DNA of 7,947 nt. It comes from Acidithiobacillus ferruginosus (GTDB lineage: Bacteria > Pseudomonadota > Gammaproteobacteria > Acidithiobacillales > Acidithiobacillaceae). The stretch lies in assembly GCF_018854495.1 (NCBI RefSeq), contig NZ_JABBDR010000214.1, positions 1-7,947 on the forward strand, read 5' to 3'. The translations under genes were made by a program, and so were the position numbers. Numbering within the stretch: the first letter of the stretch is position 1; every line of letters starts with the position of its first letter. Below the pieces are notes generated by a model. It saw only the letters and a program-made list of their open reading frames with translations, ran no database searches and was not told the DNA's origin. Shown here piece by piece: positions 1 through 6,942 of the stretch.

Positions 1-797
1 CTGAGCACCAGAAATACCAGCCCGCCGGTCAGAAAGGTGGACCACGACTGCACCACCACCCGGGACCAGACCTGCCCAAGCAACAAGCGGATATCACGCC
101 GGTAGCGCTCTTCCGTCTGCGGCTCCAGGGTCAGCGCCTGAATCACCCGGATACCGTTGATCGACTCTTCCGTGTGCGCGCTCAGATCGGCCAGATAATC
201 CTGCTCCTTGCGGCTATAGCGGCGCTGCAGGCGACCGGATTTCAGATTGATGAGCACCAGCAGGGGCAAGGCGACCAGACCGGGGATCATCAGTTGCGGC
301 AGGGTGGCGGCCATCAGTGCCAGCGCCCCGAGCAGGGTAATGCCGCTTTGCAAGCTGCGCCCCAGCACCCCGGTCAAGCCAAAACGCAGGATGGTCACAT
401 CGCTGCTGAGCCGGGAAATGACCTCTCCGGAACGAAAAACCTCATAAAAAACCGCAGGTAGACGCAAGGCATGGCGGAACACCGCAGTACGGAGGTCCGC
501 CACCACGTCTTGTCCGATCCAGGTGGCCAGGGCATCGCGCAGGGCACGCATGGCGACGGTGAACAGTCCCAGCCCCAGCAGGGCGGCACTGATCCAGACC
601 AGCGCCGAATAGCTCTGAAACCCCTGATCAAGTACCCAGCGCGCGCCCTGCGGCAGCACCAGCGCACTGGCGGCGCTGAGCAACAGGGCCAGTGCATAGA
701 ACAGCAGATGCACGCGACGGGTCAGCAAAAACGGCTTGAGCTTCCATAACACCCAGACATTTCTGTTGACCGGACGTTGCCACGGATTTTGCGCCAC
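1..797 (-). CDS. ABC exporter half-transporter, MsbA-like, membrane domain only (cut by the left window edge)
   Basis: This is the N-terminal part of an inner-membrane ABC exporter of the MsbA/ABCB type, about 265 codons, open to the window edge. The reading frame is continuous and starts at a GTG (795-797) directly after an in-frame TGA. AGGTG (802-806) precedes it, and the next in-frame Met lies far inside, so GTG is the best start. The protein begins VAQNPWQRPVNRN and shows membrane segments near residues 28-50, 66-85, 145-160 and 168-184. Conserved exporter features are GEVISRLSSDVT (about residue 126) and the coupling-helix region with AHTEESINGIRVIQAL (about 207-222). The ATPase domain with Walker A, signature and Walker B must lie beyond the left edge, so substrate cannot be inferred. 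Family members usually have about 570-600 residues. It lies 43 bases downstream of copA on the same strand, so co-transcription is likely. A link to copper is only inference. Confidence 0.88.
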   Translation of the reverse strand, partial: MAQNPWQRPVNRNVWVLWKLKPFLLTRRVHLLFYALALLLSAASALVLPQGARWVLDQGFQSYSALVWISAALLGLGLFTVAMRALRDALATWIGQDVVADLRTAVFRHALRLPAVFYEVFRSGEVISRLSSDVTILRFGLTGVLGRSLQSGITLLGALALMAATLPQLMIPGLVALPLLVLINLKSGRLQRRYSRKEQDYLADLSAHTEESINGIRVIQALTLEPQTEERYRRDIRLLLGQVWSRVVVQSWSTFLTGGLVFLVL

Positions 798-810
798 ATA
801 TCACCTGACA

Positions 811-833
811 ATGCTCGGAAAATACTTCAGCAT
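811..833 (-). other. Possible hairpin between copA and the ABC exporter gene
   Basis: On the minus strand, ATGCTGAA and TTC-CG-AGCAT can pair around a GTATT loop, giving eight base pairs with a two-base bulge. It fills the short gap between the copA stop and the GTG of the exporter. No T-run follows the stem, so it is not a convincing intrinsic terminator. It could be a processing or mRNA-stability element, or chance. Confidence 0.25.
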
Positions 834-840
834 ACTCCAT

Positions 841-3291
841 TCACCCGACCGGCGCTTCCGGTGAGGCCACCCAGGGCTGTAAACGTTTCAGCCGCAAGCT
901 GTTGCTGAGGACGAAAACCGAAGACAGGCCCATGGCCACGCCGGCGAGCATCGGATTGAGCTGAATCCCCAGAGGGATAGCCACACCGGCCGCCACCGGT
1001 ATCAGCAGTATGTTGTAAAAAAAAGCCCAGAACAGATTCCCGCGAATGGTCCGCATGCTTTGGCGCGCCGCCTGAATGGCGGTAATCACCCCGCCCAGAT
1101 CGCCATGGGTGAGGGTGATATCCGCCGCTTCCATCGCGATATCCGTGCCCGAGGCCAGAGCCATACCCACATCCGCCTGCGCCAGTGCCGGCGAGTCGTT
1201 GATGCCCTCGCCGACAAAAACCACCTTGTGGCCCTCTGTCTGCAGTCGACGCACGATCTCCGCCTTGTCCTGCGGCAATACCTGCGCATAGATGTCGTCA
1301 ATTCCCAACCGGCCGGCGATCACCCTCGCAGCGGCCTCCGCATCGCCCGTCACCATCGCCACCCGCAAGCCAAGTGTCCCGAGCGCCCGGACCACCTGAG
1401 CGGACTCCGGCCGAGCCACATCACTGATCTCCAGCAGCCCCAGTAGGCGGCCGTCCCTCGCCACACCGACGATGGTCCCGCCGGTCTGCTGCAAATCACC
1501 AGTAGAGAAGCCCGCCATAACGACCCCCTGCTCATCCATCCACGCCAGCGTGCCGACCAGCACCGTCAGCCCATCGACCCTGCCCTGCACACCCTTCCCC
1601 GGAAAGGCCGTAAAATCATCCACTGCCGGGATATCCAGATGACGCTCCCCGGCGGCGGCCAGCACCGCGTGGGCCAAGGGATGTTCGGAGGCGGCCTCCA
1701 CGGCGGCGGCCATCTGCAATACATACGCTGGGTCCGCAGCATCGATCCGGGTCACCGCCGGACGCCCGTAAGTCAGGGTCCCGGTCTTGTCCAGACAAAC
1801 CGTATCCACCGCCGCCAGAGACTCCAGTGCTGCCCCCTTGCGAAACAGCACGCCCAGCTCCGCGGCACGCCCGGTACCAACCATCACTGCTGCCGGAGTG
1901 GCCAGCCCCATCGCACAGGGACAGGCCACCACCAGCACCGCGACTGCCGAGAGCATGGCGAGGGTGATCGCAGGCGGTGGCCCGAACAGCAGCCAGAAGA
2001 AGAAACTCAGCAAGGCGATCAGGATCACCAGTGGTGTAAAAATCCGCACCACCCGGTCTGCCAGACCCTGGATCGGCAGCTTGCCCGTTTGTGCCTGCTC
2101 CACCAGCCGGATGATCTGCGCCAACACCGTGCCCTGGCCCACCGAGGTCGCTCGGATCAGCAGACGCCCTTCGCGATTCACCGTGCCGCCCACCACCGGA
2201 TCACCCTGTTTTTTGCGTTCCGGCAGTGGCTCGCCGGTGAGCATGGCCGTATCCACATGGGAGTCGCCATCCACGACCACGCCATCCACGGGCAGACGTT
2301 CCCCCGGCCTGACCACCACCTGATCGCCCGGAACGACGGCGCCGATCGCGACCTGCAGCTCGGTGCCGTCGCGCAGTACATGGGCCTCCTTCGCCTGCAG
2401 ACCCAGCAGCTGTTTGATCGCTGCGGAAGTCCTCCCCTTCGCCAGTTCTTCCAGATATTTACCGAAGAGCACTGCGGCAATCACTACCGCCGCGGAGTCG
2501 AAATAGACATGCCGGGCGCTGGCGGGAAACCAGTCCGGCGCCACAAGGACCAGCATGCTATACAGCCAGGCCGCACCGGTCCCCGTCGCCACCAGGGAAT
2601 TCATGTCCGGCGACAGGTGGCGGTAGGCGAGGAAGCCGGGCCGGAAAAATCGTCGGCCGGGGCCGGCGAGCACGATCGTCGCCAATACCGCCTGCACCCA
2701 GGCCCAGAACTGCGGGAAAGGCTCCAGGCCGCTCAGCAGCCGATCCACTGCCGGAACCAGGGCCATGCCCATAGAGAGCAGTAGAATGGGGACCGCCAGC
2801 ACCACCGCGAGGATCACGTCCCGGCGCATGGTGCGGATGGCCTGCGCTTTGCGGTCAGCGACGGCCACATCCCCCTGCACCGGGCGCGCGCCATATCCGG
2901 CCGCGGTCACTGCGGCGATCAGGGTGTTTTGGTCCACGGTATCCGGCAGATAACGCAGCGCCGCCCGCTCCGTGGCGAGATTGACCGTCGCCTCCAGCAC
3001 TCCCGGCAGACGGCGCAGACTGCGCTCCACCCGCCCCACACAGGACGCGCAGGTCATCCCTTCGATCACCAGCTCCGTCTCTGCGATCACCGGCGTGTAA
3101 CCGCTTTCTGCGATAGCGGTGATCAGGGCGTCAGGGCCGATTTGCGCCGGATCGTACTGTACTGCGGCCTGTTCCGTGCTCAGATTCACCACCGCCGCCC
3201 GTACCCCCGGCAAGCGGCTCAGGGTGCGCTCCACCCGGCTGCTGCAGGAGGCACAGGTCATGCCCTCTATCCCTATCTCCACGTCCACCAT
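841..3291 (-). CDS. copA: Cu+-exporting P1B-1-type ATPase CopA
   Basis: This 816-residue inner-membrane pump uses ATP to export Cu+ (probably also Ag+) from the cytoplasm. It has two N-terminal heavy-metal-binding domains, each with GMTCASC (cysteines 13/16 and 81/84). Next come four membrane segments (about 158-280), the actuator loop with TGEP (352-355) and a membrane pair carrying the ion-site CPC (457-459). The catalytic domain has DKTGT with phosphorylated Asp501, HP (537-538), TGD (648-650) and the hinge motif at 694-699. The last two membrane segments carry YN (759-760) and M787/S790/S791, the rest of the Cu+ site. Length is normal. The hinge motif reads GEGIND where GDGIND is usual. 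The ATG at 3291 has AGGGGG seven bases upstream. The probable MerR-type promoter upstream suggests metal induction. The ABC exporter gene follows 43 bases downstream. CPC with YN and MxxSS makes Cu+ much more likely than Zn/Cd/Pb. Confidence 0.97.
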   Translation of the reverse strand: MVDVEIGIEGMTCASCSSRVERTLSRLPGVRAAVVNLSTEQAAVQYDPAQIGPDALITAIAESGYTPVIAETELVIEGMTCASCVGRVERSLRRLPGVLEATVNLATERAALRYLPDTVDQNTLIAAVTAAGYGARPVQGDVAVADRKAQAIRTMRRDVILAVVLAVPILLLSMGMALVPAVDRLLSGLEPFPQFWAWVQAVLATIVLAGPGRRFFRPGFLAYRHLSPDMNSLVATGTGAAWLYSMLVLVAPDWFPASARHVYFDSAAVVIAAVLFGKYLEELAKGRTSAAIKQLLGLQAKEAHVLRDGTELQVAIGAVVPGDQVVVRPGERLPVDGVVVDGDSHVDTAMLTGEPLPERKKQGDPVVGGTVNREGRLLIRATSVGQGTVLAQIIRLVEQAQTGKLPIQGLADRVVRIFTPLVILIALLSFFFWLLFGPPPAITLAMLSAVAVLVVACPCAMGLATPAAVMVGTGRAAELGVLFRKGAALESLAAVDTVCLDKTGTLTYGRPAVTRIDAADPAYVLQMAAAVEAASEHPLAHAVLAAAGERHLDIPAVDDFTAFPGKGVQGRVDGLTVLVGTLAWMDEQGVVMAGFSTGDLQQTGGTIVGVARDGRLLGLLEISDVARPESAQVVRALGTLGLRVAMVTGDAEAAARVIAGRLGIDDIYAQVLPQDKAEIVRRLQTEGHKVVFVGEGINDSPALAQADVGMALASGTDIAMEAADITLTHGDLGGVITAIQAARQSMRTIRGNLFWAFFYNILLIPVAAGVAIPLGIQLNPMLAGVAMGLSSVFVLSNSLRLKRLQPWVASPEAPVG

Positions 3292-3316
3292 GAGTGCGCC
3301 CCCTGCCTTCCGGTCA

Positions 3317-3331
3317 CCCGGCGGAGCCGGG
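3317..3331 (-). other. GC-rich hairpin in the copA leader
   Basis: A perfect six-base-pair stem, CCCGGC/GCCGGG, closes a three-base loop. It lies in the predicted copA 5' leader, between the putative -10 box and the Shine-Dalgarno (AGGGGG at 3299-3304). No T-run follows, so it is not a standard terminator. It may affect leader structure or stability; a function is not established. Confidence 0.3.
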
Positions 3332-3347
3332 CGGTTACCTGATGAGA

Positions 3348-3378
3348 ATCGTATCCCTCAAGTCACTTGTAATGTCAA
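3348..3378 (-). promoter_or_regulatory. Predicted copA promoter with 19-base spacer (MerR-family layout)
   Basis: Reading towards copA, a perfect TTGACA -35 box (3373-3378) is followed after exactly 19 bases by TACGAT (3348-3353), which matches TATAAT at four of six positions including T1, A2 and T6. The overlong spacer contains the dyad CAAGT-G-ACTTG (3359-3369). Its centre is at spacer position 9, close to where dyads sit in known MerR-family promoters. Such promoters drive metal-efflux genes and are activated when the regulator bends the DNA. The arms do not match the enterobacterial CueR sequence, and no merR-type gene lies in the window. The predicted transcript start is near 3341, giving a leader of about 50 bases. 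Confidence 0.55.
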
Positions 3379-3424
3379 TCCCGCATACCCAGATACCATC
3401 CCATAGCCGCCCTGCGCAAAACAG

Positions 3425-3452
3425 TTGATTTTAACCGAAGGATGCTTATCAT
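3425..3452 (+). promoter_or_regulatory. Predicted sigma70-type promoter of aspC
   Basis: TTGATT (3425-3430) and TATCAT (3447-3452, five of six matches to TATAAT) are separated by 16 bases. Transcription would start near 3459, about 50 bases before the aspC start. It points away from the copA promoter; the two -35 boxes are about 46 bases apart, so they should not overlap when occupied. Confidence 0.5.
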
Positions 3453-3510
3453 TTGCGCTCTTGCGCGCATTTCCCGGCGCCCGATGAGATTGCTTCTGGA
3501 GTGAACGATC

Positions 3511-4692
3511 GTGGATATCCGTCTTTCCCGCCGCGTGAATGCGGTGCGCCCATCCCCCACCCTTGCGGTCACCGCCCGTGCCCAGCAACTGCGCCGCGAA
3601 GGGAAGGATATCGTCAGCCTCGGTGCCGGCGAGCCGGATTTCGACACCCCGGAGTACATCAAGGAGGCGGCCATTGCCGCCATCCGGCAGGGCTTCACCA
3701 AATATACCGCCGTCGGCGGCACACCGGAACTGAAGGCCGCCATCATCGGCAAATTCGCGCACGACAACCATCTGTCATACCGCCCCGATGAAATTCTCGT
3801 TTCCGTCGGCGGCAAGCAAAGCTTCTTCAATCTTTGTCAGGCCCTTCTGGATGCGGGCGACGAAGTCATCATTCCCGCGCCCTACTGGGTATCCTATCCG
3901 GACATCGTGCTTCTGGCCGAAGCGCGGCCCGTCATCATCGATACCGGCGCCAGCCAGCATTTCAAGATCAGTCCGGAGCAACTGGAGGAAGCGATCACGC
4001 CCAACACCCGCCTGCTGGTCATCAACAGCCCCTCCAATCCCTCCGGCATGACCTACAGCCGCCCGGAATTGGAAGCTCTGGGTGAGGTCCTCCGCCGTTA
4101 TCCCCATGTCCTCATCGCCAGCGATGACATGTACGAGAAAATCCGCTTCCACGATGAAGAGTTCGTCAACATCGCCAACGCCTGCCCGGATCTGACTCCA
4201 CGCTGCATCGTCATGAATGGCGTGTCCAAGGCTTATGCCATGACCGGGTGGCGCATCGGCTACTGCGCCGGCCCCAAGACGCTGATCACCGCAATGAATA
4301 CCGTACAGTCCCAGAGCACCTCCAATCCCACCTCCGTCGCCCAGGTGGCCGCCCAGGCAGCACTGGAAGGTGGCGACAGCGCCATCCACGAAATGGTGCT
4401 GGCTTTCAAGCGGCGCCACACGTATGTCTACAACCGCCTGAAAGTGCTGCCCGGCGTTGCCGCCATGCCCTCTGATGGTACCTTTTACAGCTTTCCGGGA
4501 TTTCGCGAAGTCATGGCGGCGAAAGGCCTGCGGGATGATCTTGCCCTGGCCGAGGCCTTGCTGGGGGCCGGAGTGGCCGTCGTCCCGGGCTCGGCCTTCG
4601 GCACTCCTGGCCACATCCGCCTGTCCTTCGCGACCAGCGACAAGAACCTGGAGATGGCCCTGGACCGCATCAGCGCTTTCGTCAACGCCTGA
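3511..4692 (+). CDS. aspC: Aspartate aminotransferase, class I PLP-dependent
   Basis: This 393-residue cytoplasmic PLP enzyme of aminotransferase fold type I probably interconverts aspartate/2-oxoglutarate and oxaloacetate/glutamate. Visible family signatures are GEPDFDTP (40-47), YTAVGGTPEL (65-74) and NPSG (176-179, Asn binding substrate and cofactor). SDDMY (204-208) supplies the Asp to the pyridine nitrogen and the Tyr to the PLP hydroxyl. SKAYAMTGWRIGY (239-251) carries the Schiff-base Lys240 and phosphate-binding Arg248. Arg370 in HIRLSFA is the expected carboxylate-binding arginine. The sequence style is that of the bacterial I-gamma group (Thermus/Rhizobium-like) rather than E. coli AspC. 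Some I-gamma members also transaminate prephenate, so that extra activity is possible. The start is GTG at 3511, supported by GGAGTG (3498-3503) seven bases upstream and by alignment to the usual N-terminus. It diverges from copA and converges on purT, with no operon partner. Confidence 0.93.
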   Translation: MDIRLSRRVNAVRPSPTLAVTARAQQLRREGKDIVSLGAGEPDFDTPEYIKEAAIAAIRQGFTKYTAVGGTPELKAAIIGKFAHDNHLSYRPDEILVSVGGKQSFFNLCQALLDAGDEVIIPAPYWVSYPDIVLLAEARPVIIDTGASQHFKISPEQLEEAITPNTRLLVINSPSNPSGMTYSRPELEALGEVLRRYPHVLIASDDMYEKIRFHDEEFVNIANACPDLTPRCIVMNGVSKAYAMTGWRIGYCAGPKTLITAMNTVQSQSTSNPTSVAQVAAQAALEGGDSAIHEMVLAFKRRHTYVYNRLKVLPGVAAMPSDGTFYSFPGFREVMAAKGLRDDLALAEALLGAGVAVVPGSAFGTPGHIRLSFATSDKNLEMALDRISAFVNA

Positions 4693-4737
4693 CCACTCCC
4701 GGCAACCCGGATCACGTTAGCGCGGCAACAGCCCCGC

Positions 4738-5922
4738 TCAGGGGGCCGGGCGGATGCCGACCGCCGCCGCAATCCGGCGGGCGCGCTCCCGGGCTTCCTC
4801 CACATTGTCGGCGCATGCAATACCTACCCCGAGGCGCCTGAGTTTGCTGGCCGCCGGCTTTCCGAAAAGCCGCAGATCGCTTTCCGGCACCGCCAGCGCG
4901 GCCTCCAGACCCGAATACACAGGCCCCCAACCGAGCCCCTTGCCGCGCACCACCGCCGACGCTGCCGGACGCCGGAAACCCGGTTCCACCGGCAAACCCA
5001 GAATGGCGCGCAGGTGTAGGTCGAACTCGCTTTGACGCTGACTGGCCAGGGTCACCAGACCCGTATCATGGGGACGCGGCGAGAGTTCGCTGAAGATGAC
5101 CTCCGTGCCACGCACGAAAAACTCCACCCCATACAGTCCCCGTCCGCCCAGATTGTCGGTCACCCGTTGCGCCATCTTTTCTGCCTCCCGCAACGCGGTA
5201 TCGCTCATGGGTTGCGGTTGCCAGGATTCCACATAATCACCGGCCTCCTGACGATGCCCCACGGGCGCGCAAAATGTCGTCCCGAAGGCCGAACGCACGG
5301 TCAGCAGGGTAATCTCGAAGTCGAAATCCACAAAGCCCTCGACGATGATCCGCTGACCGCCCACCCGACCCGCCGTCTGCGCCTCCTGCCAGGCCAGCGC
5401 CAGATCTGCCGCACCGCGCACCACGGACTGCCCCTTGCCACTGGAGGACATGACCGGCTTGATCACACAGGGAAAGCCCAACGCCGCCGCCGCGTCTTCC
5501 AGTTCCGCCAAGGTTCCGGCGAAACGGTACGGCGATGTCGGCAAGCCCAACTCTTCCGCAGCGAGGCGGCGGATGCCCTCGCGGTCCATGGTCAGCTGCA
5601 CCGCGCGTGCCGAGGGCACCACTGTCGCCAGACCTGTCGCCTCGATCTCCACCAGCGCCGATGTCGCGATGGCCTCTATTTCCGGCACCACATAGTGCGG
5701 GCGTTCGTGTTTGACAACGGCCAGAATAGCCTCCCGATCGGTCATATCCAGCACATGGGAACGATGGGCCACCTGCATGGCGGGCGCATCGGCATAGCGA
5801 TCCACCGCGATGGTCTCTACACCCAGCCGCTGCGCAGCGATCAGGAGTTCTTTGCCCAACTCGCCCGCACCGAGCATGAGCAGGCGGGTTGCGGAAGCGG
5901 AAAGTGGTGTGCCCAGTTGCAT
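4738..5922 (-). CDS. purT: Formate-dependent phosphoribosylglycinamide formyltransferase 2 (PurT)
   Basis: PurT is a cytoplasmic ATP-grasp enzyme making formyl-GAR from GAR, formate and ATP in de novo purine synthesis, bypassing the folate-dependent PurN step. The protein is 394 residues from the ATG at 5922. It closely follows my recollection of E. coli PurT: GAGELGKE near residue 18 (GAR binding), VPEIEAIA (79-86), Arg114, Lys155, SSSGKGQ (159-165, ATP loop), Glu267, Glu279 with SPRPHDTG (Asp286), Lys355 and Arg362/363. An ATG five codons upstream (5937) is also in frame but has no Shine-Dalgarno. AAGGAA (5929-5934) lies six bases before the 5922 ATG, and MQLGTPL lines up with the E. coli start, so 5922 is preferred. 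It is convergent with aspC (45-base gap) and divergent from gnd. All key residues are present. Presence of purN elsewhere cannot be judged. Confidence 0.96.
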   Translation of the reverse strand: MQLGTPLSASATRLLMLGAGELGKELLIAAQRLGVETIAVDRYADAPAMQVAHRSHVLDMTDREAILAVVKHERPHYVVPEIEAIATSALVEIEATGLATVVPSARAVQLTMDREGIRRLAAEELGLPTSPYRFAGTLAELEDAAAALGFPCVIKPVMSSSGKGQSVVRGAADLALAWQEAQTAGRVGGQRIIVEGFVDFDFEITLLTVRSAFGTTFCAPVGHRQEAGDYVESWQPQPMSDTALREAEKMAQRVTDNLGGRGLYGVEFFVRGTEVIFSELSPRPHDTGLVTLASQRQSEFDLHLRAILGLPVEPGFRRPAASAVVRGKGLGWGPVYSGLEAALAVPESDLRLFGKPAASKLRRLGVGIACADNVEEARERARRIAAAVGIRPAP

Positions 5923-5928
5923 GGAAAT

Positions 5929-5934
5929 TTCCTT
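5929..5934 (-). promoter_or_regulatory. Shine-Dalgarno that decides the purT start
   Basis: AAGGAA on the minus strand ends six bases before the ATG at 5922 and overlaps the codons that would follow the upstream ATG at 5937. No comparable site precedes 5937, so translation most likely begins at 5922. Confidence 0.7.
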
Positions 5935-5971
5935 CATAACAGTGAAACGGCGACATAGAGGCTTAAACGGC

Positions 5972-5977
5972 TATACT
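5972..5977 (+). promoter_or_regulatory. Candidate -10 box for the gnd-zwf operon
   Basis: TATACT matches TATAAT at five of six positions and lies 45 bases before the gnd ATG. No good -35 box is present 16-18 bases upstream, so the promoter may need an activator or be weak. It shares bases with the purT -10 on the other strand. Confidence 0.35.
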
Positions 5978-5978
5978 G

Positions 5979-5988
5979 ATGTTAACAT
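5979..5988. repeat. Perfect 10-base palindrome in the purT/gnd divergent region
   Basis: ATGTTAACAT is its own reverse complement. It sits in the middle of the predicted purT spacer and at the expected transcript start of gnd, so a bound protein could affect both directions. I do not recognise the operator, and a short palindrome in AT-rich promoter DNA may be chance. Confidence 0.35.
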
Positions 5989-6008
5989 TTTCGGGCAAAC
6001 GTGTACGC

Positions 6009-6015
6009 AAAGGAG
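6009..6015 (+). promoter_or_regulatory. Shine-Dalgarno that decides the gnd start
   Basis: AAAGGAG ends six bases before the ATG at 6022. An in-frame GTG at 6001 would put this ribosome site inside the coding sequence and add seven residues ahead of the normal Rossmann start, so 6022 is chosen. Confidence 0.8.
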
Positions 6016-6021
6016 CGGATT

Positions 6022-6942
6022 ATGGGCAATAAGGACATCGGGATGGTGGGCTTGGGCCGGATGGGTGCCAACATGGCACGGCGTCTGCACCTCAAGGGCA
6101 TGAAGGTCACCGCTTACAACCGTCATACCGAAAAAGCCACGGAGCTGGCCAAGGAAACCGGAATGCACGCCGCCAGCAGTCTGGAAGCCCTCGTTCAGGC
6201 GTTGCCTACCCCCCGGGTCCTCTGGCTCATGCTTCCCGCCGGCGAGGCCACCCAGAGCCACATCGACGCCATTCTTCCCTTGTTGAGCAGAAATGACGTA
6301 CTGATCAATGGTGCCAATGCCTTTTATGAGGACTCCATTGCCCAATCCCAAAAAGTAGAGGCGGCAGGGGTACGTTACATAGACGCCGGTGTTTCCGGCG
6401 GTATCTGGGGTCTGCAGGAGGGGTATGCCCTGATGGTCGGCGGCAGCCGGGAAGCCGTAGCCCAGGTAACGCCTTTTCTGGAGGCACTGGCGCCGGCCGC
6501 CGACAAAGGCTGGTTGCACTGTGGACCTGTCGGCAGCGGTCACTTTGTCAAAATGGTCCACAACGGTATCGAATACGGCATGATGCAGGCCCTCGCCGAA
6601 GGCTTCGCCATTTTGCAGGGCAAAACCGAATTCGGGCTGGACCTCGCCAAGGTCGCCGATATGTGGCGCTACGGCAGCGTCGTCCGCTCCTGGCTCCTCG
6701 ACCTCACCGCCGACACCCTCGCCAAAGATCAGGTGCTCGCCGATATCGCGCCGATAGTGGCGGACTCCGGCGAAGGCCTGTGGACCGCGCAGACGGCCCT
6801 CGCACTGAAAATTCCCGCGCCGGTCATCACCCTCGCCCTGCAGATGCGCTGGGCTTCCCAGGGGCGCGACGACTACGCCGCCAAACTCCTAGCGATGATG
6901 CGCAACGAATTCGGTGGTCACGCCGTGCAAAAGGAGGCCTGA
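6022..6942 (+). CDS. gnd: 6-phosphogluconate dehydrogenase (decarboxylating), short form
   Basis: This 306-residue cytoplasmic enzyme oxidises 6-phosphogluconate to ribulose 5-phosphate and CO2, reducing NAD(P)+. It belongs to the short YqeC/GndA-type family (about 300 residues) rather than the roughly 470-residue E. coli type. A Rossmann fold opens at GLGRMG (10-15). Substrate and catalytic motifs follow: GVSGGIWG (123-130), then GHFVKMVHNGIEYG (173-186) with catalytic Lys177, Asn181 and Glu184. The end of the second beta strand reads YNRHTEK (32-38), with Asn33-Arg34 where NAD-type relatives usually have Asp, which favours NADP+. The loop usually written DGGNS is NGANA here (96-100), keeping Asn99 but changing three neighbours. 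The start at 6022 is set by AAAGGAG six bases upstream. zwf follows with no gap, so the two are an operon. The family includes 3-hydroxyisobutyrate dehydrogenases, but GIWG, the HN/E set and the zwf neighbour make Gnd much more likely. Confidence 0.93.
   Translation: MGNKDIGMVGLGRMGANMARRLHLKGMKVTAYNRHTEKATELAKETGMHAASSLEALVQALPTPRVLWLMLPAGEATQSHIDAILPLLSRNDVLINGANAFYEDSIAQSQKVEAAGVRYIDAGVSGGIWGLQEGYALMVGGSREAVAQVTPFLEALAPAADKGWLHCGPVGSGHFVKMVHNGIEYGMMQALAEGFAILQGKTEFGLDLAKVADMWRYGSVVRSWLLDLTADTLAKDQVLADIAPIVADSGEGLWTAQTALALKIPAPVITLALQMRWASQGRDDYAAKLLAMMRNEFGGHAVQKEA
6931..6937 (+). promoter_or_regulatory. zwf Shine-Dalgarno inside the gnd 3' end
   Basis: AAGGAGG, a near-perfect ribosome site, lies in the last codons of gnd, five bases before the zwf ATG. 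The gnd TGA (6940-6942) is followed directly by that ATG, a layout that favours translational coupling. Confidence 0.85.

Larger units (their letters stand above)
5970..5998 (-). promoter_or_regulatory. Predicted purT promoter
   Basis: TTGCCC (5993-5998) and TATAGC (5970-5975) are 17 bases apart on the minus strand. Each matches the sigma70 consensus at four of six positions. Transcription would begin near 5963, leaving a leader of about 40 bases. The site overlaps a plus-strand -10-like box and a palindrome centred in its spacer. Confidence 0.4.

Noticed and set aside
628..840. Open frame of 70 codons on the minus strand starting with ATG at 840, directly after the copA stop
   Set aside because: It overlaps most of the start of the ABC exporter in another frame and has no recognisable protein features; the frame from the GTG at 797 gives a clear exporter membrane domain.
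1639..2784. Long plus-strand open frame (381 codons) opposite copA
   Set aside because: Shadow of the high-GC copA coding frame; composition is rich in Arg, His and Gln with no domain, and copA accounts for the region.
3354..3372. Assigning the copA operator to CueR or SoxR by sequence
   Set aside because: The arms do not match CueR, and relative to the SoxR box the centre is one base short and the left arm diverges; only the general MerR-family layout is supportable.
3454..3469. TGCGC/GCGCA inverted repeat in the aspC leader
   Set aside because: Very short and GC-only, expected by chance in this composition.
4731..4746. Possible terminator between aspC and purT (GCCCC/GGGGC around a six-base loop)
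   Set aside because: Only five base pairs, no T-run on either strand, and it overlaps the purT stop, so it is not a supportable intrinsic terminator.
5032..5958. Long plus-strand open frame (308 codons) opposite purT
   Set aside because: Antisense shadow of purT with no recognisable motif; purT aligns over its whole length.
5993..6008. PurR-box-like sequence upstream of gnd and purT
   Set aside because: About 11 of 16 positions match my memory of the E. coli purine operator, but symmetry is poor and a PurR homologue is uncertain in this lineage.
6001..6021. Upstream GTG start for gnd
   Set aside because: It would place the strong AAAGGAG site inside the gene and add residues ahead of the Rossmann fold; the ATG at 6022 is better.
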